Of a stretch of DNA of 64,000 nt, positions 51,537 through 63,530 are shown one piece after another. The stretch's first letter is position 1; each line of letters begins with the position of its first letter. This DNA comes from Rotaria macrura. Lineage: Eukaryota; Rotifera; Eurotatoria; Philodinida; Philodinidae. The position numbers and the translations under genes are program-made. Where the stretch lies: positions 53,779 to 117,778 of the forward strand of contig OENT01000431.1 of the NCBI GenBank assembly GCA_900239685.1. The letters run 5' to 3'. The notes under the pieces were generated by a model, which searched no databases, was not told the DNA's origin, and was given only the letters and a program-made list of their open reading frames with translations.

Positions 51537-51598
51537 ACGGTGATGATTGTACGGTGATGATTGTACGGTGATGATTGTACGGTGATGATTGTACGGTG
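51537..51598. repeat. 14-bp tandem repeat, about 4.4 copies
   Basis: The unit ACGGTGATGATTGT is repeated four times without a mismatch and is followed by a partial ACGGTG. It lies about 200 bp upstream of the tRNA gene. Confidence 0.97.
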
Positions 51599-51793
51599 GG
51601 TAAATTCGTCACACAATGGAAAGTCCACTTATTCAAAAATTAATGCTTATCATTTAATCCTAATTGTTTATTTAAGATTTCTATATTTACACTTTGCTCA
51701 ATATTTCAGTCTGCAATACATTTAAAATGAGTTTTAGCACTTTAATTACAAACTTTGTAATGATTTGATGGTATCTATTTAACCGTATGGTAT

Positions 51794-51866
51794 GCCCGGC
51801 TAGCTCAGTCGGTAGAGCGTGAGACTCTTAATCTCAATGTCGTGGGTTCGAGCCCCACGTTGGGCG
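51794..51866 (+). tRNA. tRNA-Lys (anticodon CUU)
   Basis: A 73-nt cloverleaf without intron. The acceptor GCCCGGC (51794-51800) pairs with GTTGGGC (51859-51865) with two G-U pairs. The D arm is GCTC/GAGC, the anticodon stem TGAGA/TCTCA with loop CTCTTAA, the variable loop ATGTC and the T arm GTGGG/CCCAC with loop TTCGAGC. The discriminator is G. Anticodon CTT is at 51827-51829, reading AAG lysine codons. Genomic CCA follows directly at 51867-51869, which eukaryotic tRNA genes normally do not encode. Confidence 0.98.
51801..51855 (+). promoter_or_regulatory. Internal Pol III A and B boxes of tRNA-Lys
   Basis: A box TAGCTCAGTCGG at 51801-51812 and B box GGTTCGAGCCC at 51845-51855 both match the eukaryotic consensus, supporting an active gene. 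Confidence 0.9.
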
Positions 51867-51871
51867 CCATA

Positions 51872-51878
51872 TTTTTTT
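51872..51878 (+). terminator. Pol III T-run terminator
   Basis: Seven consecutive T residues starting six bases after the mature 3' end of tRNA-Lys. Confidence 0.9.
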
Positions 51879-54800
51879 ATCTCATTTCTTTCTGTTCTGT
51901 GAAGCTTGGTGAAATTTTTGCATGTCCTTTCTATTCAGTTATCAATCTGCACGAGCCTGATTATAGTCGTGTCTCACGATGGAAATATGTAAGAAGTTGA
52001 TGAATGACTCATATTTTGTTGGCACAGCAGTGTTCAAACTTTCCAAATAGAAAATTTTGGCCATATAAAATGATTGAATACTCAATTTTTCGGTACTTCT
52101 GAACGACTTACAATACCCGAGAAATGTTCAGTACTTTTTAAAATCCGTCGACTTGCCCTGGAATATGATTTTCGGTGAGATGGGAATTTTGACAGTAAAT
52201 TTTTTGTTGAAAATCGAAATTCACTATCATGATTAGTTTAATCATCATATCATCGCCTAATTGATAATTTGACAGAGACCAGAAGAAAAAGGTCATTGAT
52301 TTGCAGCAATATTGTCAAATAGTCCTCATAGAAAAGACGATGATCAATATTCCTTTATGTGCATAGGAGAATATCATGAAGGAAACGAAAGTCTCGTATG
52401 AGATTCCTCTTAATTTGTTACTAACTAATAATCAAGTCATGTGTTTGGAAAGAAGGGTGTTCTCGATGACATAAATATGAGTGTAAATTCGGCTTCCATT
52501 AGTTAAGAAACGAAAACTCTACAGGTCAATTCTATGCATCTTGAGTAAAGTTACGATTTGGCCGATGAACTATTTTGAAAGTGAAGGGGGACACTCTGGT
52601 TATTAGAGAAATGACTCATATGACTAGATTTTTCTGAAAAACAGAATACACGAGTAGATAAAACACAAGAACTTTTATTTAATGTGATAGAATTAAATTT
52701 ATTTCAGTTTCTTTTAATGAGAAATGATACGACTGATCAATTTGCTTCTCTAATTTTGTATGATTATGATTAAAACTACTATGCACAATTTGATTATTTT
52801 AATAAAACCATTGGCAACAAACGTGACTTGATGTACGTCGATCGATCGAAATGAAAAATACATGGTGAAAACAGACTAGATGGGGCAAACTGTGTTCAAA
52901 CCGTCAATATTTTCATGCTCTGCGTCTCCAAGATGTAGCCCAGTTTAGAAATCTCATGCAAGAAAGTTTATCGACGCGACAATCTACAAAGATTTAGTAA
53001 TGAAAATGTTAATTTTTTTGAAATGCAATCGATCCGCTATTATTTTCTTTATACAAGCTATGAATTCGTCAGCGATCTTACTTTGAAATCCATTTAACAA
53101 TGCGGAAATCTAATAAATGTTGAGTCATTTTGTGCAGATTTTGATAATAATAATTAGAATACATGCAATGCAATTTTCATCTTTTTTTCTCAGATCGAAA
53201 TAAACTGAAGTGATGAACGACAATGCCTGTAAAAAGATAATTTGAGAACATCTATTCTAAGCAAAACTGTTTTTCCGCTTTAAAAATTTTCCTTTTGATT
53301 CTTTTCACAAGAAAACGAAGTTTGACTTGAGCCTCTCCCCATACGATAGTGTTCATTGAAACATGAGACACCTCAAAACAGTAAGTACTTTTAAATTTTC
53401 CGATCGATTGTAATCTTCATTCAGTCAAAAATTCATTTCTTAAAACGCCGTATATCAAAAGCCATGTATACATGTGAAGATAGATCGACTTGTGATAAAG
53501 ATTTCTCAAAAATTTCAAAGAGTCGTGATGCTTCTTGTTTAGAAGGTGATGCACACGAAACAGTGATAAGCTCCTCCTATTTCTTCCAGGTGAAATGAAT
53601 GGCTTATGACGATGCAACGAATCGTAAAGAAAGTATTTCTCTTCAATTAAAACCTTTTTCATATATTCTAGTTACGAGTGGATATTTATTTATGAAATAA
53701 ATTTCACATCTCAGTATTGACATGGGAATTTTTCGAACACAATGAGTCATTGCCAACCATGTACGTAGAATAGCTATGACTATGGGGTAGGAAGATACGC
53801 GGACACGCATTCTCATGAGACTTTAAATTTTGGAATCGGTTGAAACCTGCAGATGGAGTGTCAACTCAAAATCAATCTAATACTTTAAACGATTCTTTCT
53901 TCAAATAAGTCATATTTATATAAACAGGTTCCGATGTTTTTTTCAAAAACAAACTAAGTTCACAAGATTAATAAAAGTATAGACAGAAAATAAAAAATTT
54001 CGACAATTCATCAGGCTCGATTGCTTTTCTCAACCTTCTTTTACAAGGGAAAAATCAGCTTCTTAAAAAATGCATGTAGATATACATTAGTCGTGCAAGT
54101 TAATGGAAATTAAAAAGCATCTGTTGAAGTTTTCGGTTATGAGCTATGGTATTGTTTACAAGAAGAAGCCGCTATACTTCGATGAAAAACTTGATATATC
54201 GAAGAGTAATTGCGCAAGTGAAATTCATTTTGATTAAAAATGACAATGTAGATATCATCATAGCATAACGTTTGATTTCATGGATCTCGAAGAAGATTTC
54301 TGTTGTGGTGTGTTTCAGCAGATCCAGATGTCACTATATGAGGTGTGTGCGTTATCAATTCTAACTTCTTGCCACACCTGATAGTGTGAGTTCACACATG
54401 AACAAATGAGTTTTCGTTTCTTTCAACTGAACGAAAGTACTTATTATGAAGAAATAACTCAATAGAATAATATTTTTGTAAGTAGAATTCGATTGGTTAA
54501 CATGTGTTCACCAATGGAACTGATTCTCTCTTATCATTGAAAATTTCAATTAGTTAAATTTTAAAAAATTCAGAAAGTTTCTTAATGAAAAACTATCGCG
54601 ACAGCTTAAAATTATCAAGCATAACTTAGTCAACACTATTGAAAAACTAGGTGTCTTACTGTTCTTGTTTTTGAATTTTACTTGTGTCAGGGAACATTTT
54701 CTGATTATGACCTTCAACATATACTAGATGTATCATCTATTACTAATGAACCACGAAAGTATTTGGACTTGTTGAACTAGATTATTAGCATGATTTATAA

Positions 54801-55059
54801 CTGAAAAAATGATCTAGATTTCTATTGATTTAATTCTAAAAGAAATGTACACAGTCGGCAAAAATAACCATAACGATTTATCAGTAGGATAGGATGTCTC
54901 TGTTCACATTGTACGATCAGTTAATATAGTTGTGCTGAATGTATTCCATGAAACGTGCTCTTCTAGTGTCAGGATAAACTTTTGACATTTTCTTCTTTTT
55001 TCTTGTTGTAATTCGATTCTTTTAAAATGAATTTATTTGTGAGCTATTGATATTTGTAG

Positions 55060-56236
55060 ATGATGCGCATCAATGCGATCATCATGGCTAATAGAAAAAT
55101 CTTCAATTCTTTTTCTACTTCTTCATCATATGTTCTGCTACAAATGACAATGTCTTCTGTTTATGCAAGGTAAATAAATAGTACAGGATTGTTTGATTTC
55201 TAAATCTATTCTTAACTCAATCTGAATTAAAGAATTTGCGCAAGTTTCACTTCTCTCTGTGAAATGTCATGCTTTACGTCAAATTCTTTTTAATTTTGGC
55301 GAATGTTAATTTTTGATTGATATTCTTTGAGTAGAACAAAATCAGAAATAAAGTATTTATACATGATGATTTAGAAGGTCACTATCGAATATTTCTCCTG
55401 AAAAAAATGACACATTGTCAGTGTGTACATTCAACGTTCTTGCACCATGTTATAAACGCTTATCATCTGAAAATGACCGAGAAAGTTCTTATGAATCAAT
55501 TTGGCAACAACGTCATTTATCAATAATAAATCTTCTTCAATCTCTTGAAAGTCATCTTATTTGCTTACAAGAGTTTTGGTTTAAAAATCCATTATTTCTT
55601 CAATTATACAAACTGAATCTATCGCCGAAATATTCATTTTATACACTGCAACGAACAGGTGGTCTTGACGATGGTTTAGCTATTCTCGTTGATACAAATC
55701 ATTTGCACGTTGTTGACAAGTATGACATTAAATTAAACGATATTGGAAATCGTGTTGGACTCTTGCTAAATCTTGAATTCTACGGGAAACCTATATTGCT
55801 ACTCAATATCCATTTAACATTTCCACATCATAGATTTGAAAGTCGACTTCGATTGAAACAAATAAAAAAGTTCTTTGAAGTCATACACAATTATCGTGTG
55901 TCAAAAAATCTATCAAATCATCCATGTTCAATAATTGTATGCGGTGATTTTAATTCGTCATATCAGAATGATAGTGTTTATCAATTCATGGAAAAACATT
56001 TTCAATCGTCATATAAATTTACTCATGGAAATGAGCCTAGTGTGACACATTTAACACATAGAAAGGAACAATTGGGAGTTGATTTTATTTTTTATAAATC
56101 TAATATTCTTCGACCAATATCAAGTGAATTAATTCCACGAGGTTCTAATCATCTAACATGGAATGATCAAACTAAATGGATGTTAAGTGATCATCGTGCA
56201 ATTTTTACAACGTTTAAATACAGCAAAACTCAATGA
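55060..56236 (+). CDS. Endonuclease/exonuclease/phosphatase (EEP) family protein, plant-like
   Basis: Two exons, 55060-55169 and 55375-56236, join in phase (AG + A) to give 323 residues. Core motifs of the DNase I-like fold are present: CTFNVLAPCYKR, the catalytic glutamate in LICLQEFW, NIHLTFPHHRFE, CGDFNSS, GVDFIFY and the terminal LSDHRAIFTTF. The ordering and the NVLAPCYKRLS, GNRVGLLLNL and HPCSIIVCGDFN segments resemble the plant and algal At1g02270-type EEP proteins more than animal CCR4/nocturnin proteins, but without the EF hands. The first 55 residues are basic and Ser-rich with no acidic residue before the core, as in a mitochondrial presequence. Three in-frame ATGs (55060, 55084, 55144) are possible starts; the first is used here. 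Substrate unknown. The intron argues against bacterial contamination. Confidence 0.83.
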
Positions 56237-59200
56237 AATCGTTGATCATTCGTTTTTTTTGTGTAAATTTCATAATAAAAATAAATAACAGTTCATTCGT
56301 TAGATTGCAATTCATCATTTTGAATGTAACCCGTCGAGTGATAAAATTAGCCACTTTTGCGCGAAAAATTCAGCTATGACTGTTTTAAAATAGTTAGCGA
56401 ATCTTCATTGCTGTCTCTTTCGAAAAGAAGATGACTTGTCGAAATTCTGATGTTTGTCGATTGTTCAACATATAATATGTTCATGATTTTAGGAGCAAGA
56501 AAAATAAATTTATAGACTTTGTTTCATGTTTTTCTTGAAACTGATTACTCTGCATATTATTCAACACTCAAATAATGAGCAGAATTACATTTGCTACTTT
56601 GACTTAATCCTCGGAAACTTTGAGTCGTCGTTGGAAACGCGATTTTCTTGCTCATTCTCTTAGGTCGATGTGTGGAAAGAAAATTCTTAAGCGAAGATCC
56701 TTATCGAATTGCAATGATAATCGGTGTTGCCTGAATTTAGACTTTAGAAAGAAATATCTTTCGTTAGATTTTTTTCAGACTCTCGATACGACGATGCATC
56801 TTGAAGAGCTTTATGTTGTGGACTGAACTTTTTCTGGATTAGATAAACACATTGGAATATATTGGGTCACCGGAAAGATTCCAATCCGTTTCTTGCTCTG
56901 AATGAAAAATAGGTTATCGTACGTATGTGCAGAGAGACAAAGCTGAAAAAAGAGCATGACAAATAGTCTACCTGAAAGCTCAATTATGGATAGCTCACGA
57001 ACATCAAGAGATTTAGATACTAAGCATCTTATTCACCATTGAGCGACTGCGATACCACGTTAAACAATAAATTAGATTGACCGCATTAGGCGTATTGAAA
57101 TAGTTTTACTAGCAAAACTAATTCAAATTTAGAATTAGAAAAAAATTGATGACTATTCGATCTGATATTCTGTAGTTTATGATTTTTTATTTTGTTTCTG
57201 AATTGAAGAAAAAACAATCGATAGCAGTAGCGTAAGCAATCGGCTACGTTCAGCTCCAACTCTCCATAACACTTTGAAAGTTCAATGCCAACTTCTCTCC
57301 AAGTCTGATGAGAAAAAGCGTCTGCTCCAATGTTGGATTCCGCCATCTCTGATAGATGGTAGTTTTCAATCATAATTATAGACTAGGTACGCAACGATAT
57401 CAAGAAATAACCGTAGTTATGGCTACAGTTAATCACTGTGAAAAGCCGATTTTTCTATTCAGGCTGTGAGAAACTACTGAAAAACAAATCTACTGACAAC
57501 AAAAACTAAACACGTATTTGTTTTTGAAATACCGACCACACTTCCCTAGAGTCAACAGAAAGAATAGAACCTAACCGAAGATGTAAAAATACAGTCAATA
57601 TTATGACATCAATATTTGTCGCAGCATCTTCATTGATCAATAAACGACAGAGACACTTAACATGTGAGTAAAATCCGAATGCATCAATATTCTATAGCTG
57701 TTACATAGATCATTTGAAACCTTTCTCCGTTTGCATTGTATCAGTTGCTAAAACTACTCTTCGAGTAGGCATGCATTCCATGCGGACGTGCAGATTTGGT
57801 CGTGAATGTGATCTTCGCTGTTTATTGCATGAAAGTAGAGAAACTGAATTGATCGAAAAAGTGAGCTTCACGGTGAGTTAGATTAGGTAACTAGAAAAAT
57901 ATAAGTACGATATACGAGGTGTCAAGTAGTCAAAGAAACAGCTGTTGATAATATTTATAAATTTATGCAGACGGTTTCGAATGAACCTAAGGATGTCTTC
58001 ATGGACGTTCGTGTATAACTTCTTGAATGATTTGACAAATTGAACCATTCAGTCCGAGCTTAATGTTCGTAAAATCTTTATTTTACAATTAGTTTTATCG
58101 AAATAGTTTATGGTGCCCATATTTTGGAGAAATACTTGTTTCGACAAATGTAAACGAAGAAAGTCGATGAATCAATAATGGATGTTCGCTAAGCAATTTT
58201 ACTGAAAAAAGAAAGTGTTTGGACAGCAAAATCTCTTTGGCGTGACAAAGAAACGATCATAGCTTTGACATTGGTGGGACAATGGTCATCCATTGTTCTG
58301 CAAGTGTTACTTGTTAGATGAATATCGCTATCCAGACTGGCAAAGAGAATGTTATAAAGATCACAGAACAAGACTGGATGGAGAATAGGCCTCATGCAGG
58401 TGATCTTGCAGCGTAAGTACTCACGATGAGAATGCACTTGACCAATGAATCTAACGAAAGAACACGGTAATACTGAAATAAATGACTATAAAATTTCTTC
58501 AAAATAGAGATAAACATGTGATCAGATGAACAACATGGTGGGAGCTCAAATGAATGAATTGTAGAGGTACGTTGCTCCGAGTAGAATCAATGTTGAGCGA
58601 AGCACAAATATACGCGTGTTCGATGAGCATTTTAAAAGGGTATGGGCTACAATCGAACTGTATTAATGGATGAAGCTTGCAACCAGATATTCAGAAACAA
58701 GTATTGCCGATGGTCGAAGAATCAAGGGGGCTTCAGTTCAGTGAATCATGAGGAACAGACAGAAGATAAATGTTTGGATCGGCTTCTGCTTTGAGAACTT
58801 CATTGGACATGATTCATTCAAGATTGTTATGGGTGGTCTTTACTACATTATGAAATTATCTTCTTCACAATACTCGGTGGAAAAATGCTCAACAGAATGA
58901 ATTAAAGCGAGATAATTATTCCAGACATAGAAATCGAGTAGTGTTGTAGAAATTGCTTCGCAAGGACATGCTTGAACTGAAAGACATTCCTTAACACTTC
59001 CCAACGTTATGTACTATGCCTTTTTTGTTAACATACATAGTTTCCCTTTTCACATGGAAGAAACTTGAAACATGACGATCAAAGGCTTTTGCATCTTACT
59101 GTATTTCAACAGAGTGAATACTAAACGAAAAATATCGGCAAGAAATATTTGGCCACTTTTGACTATCGTGATAGGATTCTAGATCCATGTGAAATGATAG

Positions 59201-60290
59201 ATGAAGGCTAGAAGTTTTAACTCTTATTGAATACGGACTCAATTGAGTAGCTTTTAGTTTTCTGAGATTAGTGAGGGAATCTTCGAACATCTTGATAACC
59301 TATCTTGAGTAGTGAGCACAGAAAATATGTGCTACCTACATATGTAATCAAAAGCATTTTATCAAGAAACACGTCTATCTAAATCAAATCCGGATTGAAA
59401 AGACACTTCTCGAATATTCCGTTGATTGAAAGAAAAATGATGTAGATGCTTCCGACAGAATGTGAAAACGCACTTCAATATCAAACTTGTTGTAGCGCAA
59501 ATCTAGATTGACAAACTGATCTATGAAGAAAAATGTCAATACTTTGGTTTGAAAGTCAATAGTGGAGTCACAAAACTGTAAGAAATAAATATTTTCTTCA
59601 ACAATATTTTGACTGATCTCAAAGATGTCCTTAAAACAGTCTCCAGCGAAAAAGGTTACACAGTTTTCAAAGTCTAGTTTTGAAAAGAGCATTGAATTCG
59701 AATCCTTTATACTTGATTTTTCGCTCGCCTGTAATACTCAGAAGAGAGTCGGAACGTTTTGTTAAAGCCTTTTTGACAAGGCACTCAATGTATTATATAT
59801 ATATATCTATGCATATGTACTCATTCTTATATGATTAGATTAGATTTTTTACGAATTTCTTTGAATTCATATAATTTGAACCCGACATAATATAAATGAC
59901 TATATATCTTACTTATATAATCACTATTGTATGTAACTTTTCTTCATACTTAACGTCACCCTTTTTTAGAGTAGAACGCCAATGCAACCATTGTTGTTGA
60001 AACGTAACTAACGTATAATACTGTTACGAATTGATTTCATGAGCAAAAAGTCAAAAAATATCTATGCATTATCAGGCATCAGATTTTGTTTGGATTAAAA
60101 TTATGATAAGAGTCATACGAAGGCATTGTCTAATATTAAGAAATTGTAAAGTTCGATAGCAATTTATATGAAATCGATTTGTTTATATTTAATTAAATTA
60201 TTGTCGCTAATTTATCTGTAATAGTTTGACAAGAGCGCTTAAATTTATTCATCTTTATTTCTTCTTTTTAATTCCGTTAACTTTCTTCCA
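56237..60290. other. Intergenic, contains transposase relic
   Basis: A 4-kb spacer with the Tc1/mariner relic at 58180-59010. A sequence at about 57917 (TACGAGGTGTCAAGTAGTC) resembles mariner terminal repeats, but no matching opposite end was identified. A short (TA)n run lies near 59793-59806. Confidence 0.55.
58180..59010 (+). pseudogene. Degenerate Tc1/mariner transposase
   Basis: From about 58640 to 59000 the translation, read across at least one frameshift near 58760, follows the Tc1/mariner catalytic domain. NRTVLMDEACNQIF contains the first catalytic Asp, then come RRWSKN-like residues, KINVWIGFCFENFIGHDSFK (the VMVWGGIS region), GGLYYIMKL, and LKRDNYSRHRNRVV (the QDNDPKHTSRV motif with the second Asp), then LLRKDMLELKDIP. 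In-frame stops follow and the terminal DLNPIE region is not recognisable. Upstream, 58180-58300 may be an eroded DNA-binding part (AILLKKESVWTAKSL), but this is weak. The copy is clearly dead. Confidence 0.7.
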
Positions 60291-60803
60291 ATGTTACGTA
60301 ACAATAATTATCAACAAACACAAGAAAACACAGATTCAATTTCGTCATCAACGAAAGATCTATTGCGTTCTCAGCAAAAAGACATTGTATGCAATGATTG
60401 CGGGGGTATATCTACAGCGAAAGTTCAACATTTATTATCAACATTGGACGGAACCACAACATTATTCAACACAACACCGTCAGCAAACAATATTATTGAA
60501 AATGTAACAAAATCCAATAATAGTTATCGAAGAAATAATAATAAATCTAATGCAGCAAACAAGAAAAAAAAGTCAACATGCTATAGAAGTAGAAGCATTT
60601 TGCAGCAGCGAACAATGAAAAAGGATAGTAAAAATAAAAATAACAATAAGAGAATTCAACGTCCGAATAAACAGCGAAATTTAAACTATAAACGAGCTCG
60701 ACCATCGATAACAACATCAAGAAAAATTAAAGACAATCGATGGAAGTCAAAAAACAATAATTATAAAATCAAATCTAACAAATTGTCATCGAAAAAGAAA
60801 TAA
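60291..60803 (+). CDS. Hypothetical basic, Asn/Lys-rich disordered protein (170 aa)
   Basis: An intact ATG-to-stop frame, not recognised. The first third is Ser/Thr/Gln-rich with one CNDCGG motif near residue 35. The last 95 residues are dominated by Lys, Asn and Arg in runs such as NKKKKST and SKNKNNNKRIQRPNKQR, giving a very high net positive charge, and the protein ends KLSSKKK. It could bind nucleic acid or contain nuclear-localisation signals. The composition may partly reflect AAA/AAT-rich DNA, so reality as a gene is uncertain. Confidence 0.5.
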   Translation: MLRNNNYQQTQENTDSISSSTKDLLRSQQKDIVCNDCGGISTAKVQHLLSTLDGTTTLFNTTPSANNIIENVTKSNNSYRRNNNKSNAANKKKKSTCYRSRSILQQRTMKKDSKNKNNNKRIQRPNKQRNLNYKRARPSITTSRKIKDNRWKSKNNNYKIKSNKLSSKKK

Positions 60804-62790
60804 AACTTTCATTAAGCTCTTCTACTTATTTTATTACTAATCGATTGATCTAATTTTTAGTTTGAAATAAAACATGTTCTAAATTTCCTTCAGATAAAGA
60901 ATGGTATTATATTTCTTTTTTGTCTAAACTAAAATAGCTTCACTAGATAATCACACAAGAAAACTACAGTGTCAATCAATGAGACTTGTCATATGTCAAT
61001 GTGAAATAGACAAACGAACTGTTGAATGCATCTTAGAACATCTCAAATCAATAGAAGAATACAATGTGTTCATATTCATAGTCGCACTTATTATCAGTAC
61101 ATATATGAGAAAAAACATCATGATGTGCACTTAGACATCTTCTTTGAGACAGAGAGATCTCATGGACAACGTTGAATCTAGGCAGATTGTTTTTATTCAT
61201 CAGACGCGTAACAACGCAATAATTTTTTCTTTATTTTAAAATGACTACGGATTGTTATTTGGATTACCATGATAGAACACTTCACTGTTTTATTCCCTGG
61301 GAAGAACAATCTTTTTCTTTGTACTTTTGTTGTTAAATTGATGCACTATTTGTCTGCTTCTTCATCAGCGTCGCAATATATTTTTCCAATGTATTATTAT
61401 AAATAGGTTATATTTATATTTAGAAATTTAGAAATTTTCAATTTCAAGAGATTGTATGCTTATTATTCTAACACAGGAAAAGAATAAGGAGAAAAAAACA
61501 TTGTTCATGTTTTTCATCAAGAAAATAATACCGTAAAGCCGAACTCTATCATATAATTCTATTTTACGTACAATATATAAATTCAATTAAATTCAATTTT
61601 AGGGTAAATAAACATTCACAAAAGTAATGAGTCATCCCACAATGCGTCGAAAGATTCTTCCTTCTTGCTCTTGCCGAAAATTCTTTTGAAAAAATCTAAA
61701 TTGAATTGTAACAGAATAAGAACATCAATCAATGATTCGGTGTATATTTATCTTTTAAATCTCAAATGCCTTTGAAGTTTCATTAAATTGTACATCACAC
61801 AAATCTTCTATCGTATTTTTAGATTGATCCTAAATTATCTTTCTTTCAAACGTATTTACCAAAAATATATCGTAGTTTAGAATGGTTACACATATTAAAA
61901 TGCATTTTTACTATGGAGATCAAAGGCTTCGATTGAAAATCGATAAGCCAAAGAGAAAAACACGTTTTACTATTTCTCATCCTCGTATTCTATTTATTGT
62001 ATACATCTGAAACGTTAAACAAGATTACACCTCCTAATTTTGATACTAATGATATGTATAGATTCTATAAGACCACTTTCAGTTTATGTTCTATGAAAAG
62101 TAATTATACAATTCACTAGAATAAAGTCAAAATATTGGTAAATCAAGCAAAGAAATATTGATGTATCACGACAGTCTTTATAAAATTTCTATTGAAATAT
62201 CGACGTCGGCACCGTTGCAATTAACCATGATGAATAATTCTTCTGGAGTCAAGCAAGGTTTTTCTTCTCGTAAAATCTATACTATACTTCGTCGCCGACA
62301 TTTCTTTTCTTTCGTTCTTGTATAAAGAAAAGAAATACTTCACAAGTCGATAATGAACGCGCTGGTATTAATGTATCCAATCAATCTAATAATTACAGCA
62401 GCCATTTTCCTGGCTTCTCATCACAAAATCATTAAATTTCTATATGTTCTCTTCAAAAATGAATAAAAATTAGTATTGATTTTCACTCAACAATAAATTG
62501 AGAGAAGGAACCTTCAAAATCTGCACGAATTTCATCGAAGTTTATTGTTAGTGCATTCAGATGATGTAAATGAATTTTATTCAACGAACTCTGTTTGCAT
62601 TATATTCGAGTACCTCAATAACATAAAATATGAGAAGAAAAAGAGAAGAGGCCGTTTGCCAAATATGACTTTGTCCATGACGTTTTGAAATATAAGTCTT
62701 GTAGGCAAAAGTAAAAAATTGGATTCTGTAAGGAATGAAAAAAGAAGTGAGAAATTTCGAAATGATTCTTTTTGAATGTAGCCAGTAATG
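60804..62790. other. Intergenic, nothing identified
   Basis: A 2-kb AT-rich spacer between convergent genes; no gene, RNA or element recognised. Confidence 0.55.
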
Positions 62791-63530
62791 TTAGTATCTT
62801 CTATTTGGATTCCAAGCAACTTGACCTGGTGCTGGTTGAGGTGCACGCGGTTGTTGACGATAATTAGCCGGTTGTCCAGCATTGGGATTTGATTGAAATC
62901 CACCTGGCACTACTTGATCCTTTGCTCTCATACGAGTTACGTAATAAATAATTATATAGACGAGACAAAGTACAAAGCATAAGCAGCCAACACTAAGCTG
63001 AATTGTTTGAAAGAGATATTTCGTTTGTGATTCTGTATACGTTGAAAATGCACTGAGACTGTTAAAGGCCGTAAAGAAACTCGATCGAAATGAATACGAG
63101 AATACAGTCGATGATGACGCGTACGTAGTACATGAAGGTGTTAGTATACACGTTGTAGGTTGAGCGATGAAATAAGCATCAAACCCAATCAATGCACCAC
63201 AAGCTATAAGAGCTATCACTGTGATCACAACACTTATCAAGCCGGTTTTGGGAGTTGGTGAACAACATCCTATTGAAAGATCATTGAAATATTTCGAATT
63301 AAATATAAAATATTTATCTTACCGGTAATAAATACAAACAAAAACTGTACAATCATCAGCAGACCACACCAGCCACCAGCAAATACGTTAGTTGTCCAAA
63401 AATTCGCTGCAACATTACCCAATTCCGTCAGTATAAGAACAGCAGCAGCTATAACTTCAACAACACCCAAGAATATCACAAAGCATCTTGGCCAAACTTT
63501 CTTGAAAGCTTCATTACTTATAGTAGACAT
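62791..63530 (-). CDS. Four-transmembrane protein, MARVEL/MS4A-like
   Basis: Two exons, 63530-63323 and 63269-62791, join in phase to give 228 residues. Four hydrophobic segments are visible: CFVIFLGVVEVIAAAVLIL, GLLMIVQFLFVFITG, LISVVITVIALIACGALIGF and IQLSVGCLCFVLCLVYIIIY. The long loop between helices 3 and 4 is Ser/Thr-rich with two cysteines. The cytoplasmic tail is Pro/Gln/Asn-rich (PNAGQPANYRQQPRAPQPAP). The CCS motif starts the short loop between helices 2 and 3. The topology fits MARVEL, MS4A or claudin-like four-helix families, but no diagnostic motif separates these, so only the general class is assigned. Start chosen at the only ATG before the first helix. Confidence 0.8.

Larger units (their letters stand above)
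50228..55059. other. Intergenic, contains tRNA and a tandem repeat
   Basis: Holds the 14-bp tandem repeat at 51537-51598 and the tRNA-Lys gene at 51794-51866. The remainder is AT-rich. A short coding-like stretch before the stop at 54780 (GTFSDYDLQHILDV and onward) follows an AG acceptor but has no identifiable partner exon. Confidence 0.55.

Noticed and set aside
54689..54780. Coding-like block ending in a stop, possible terminal exon
   Set aside because: No in-phase upstream exon found; too short to support.
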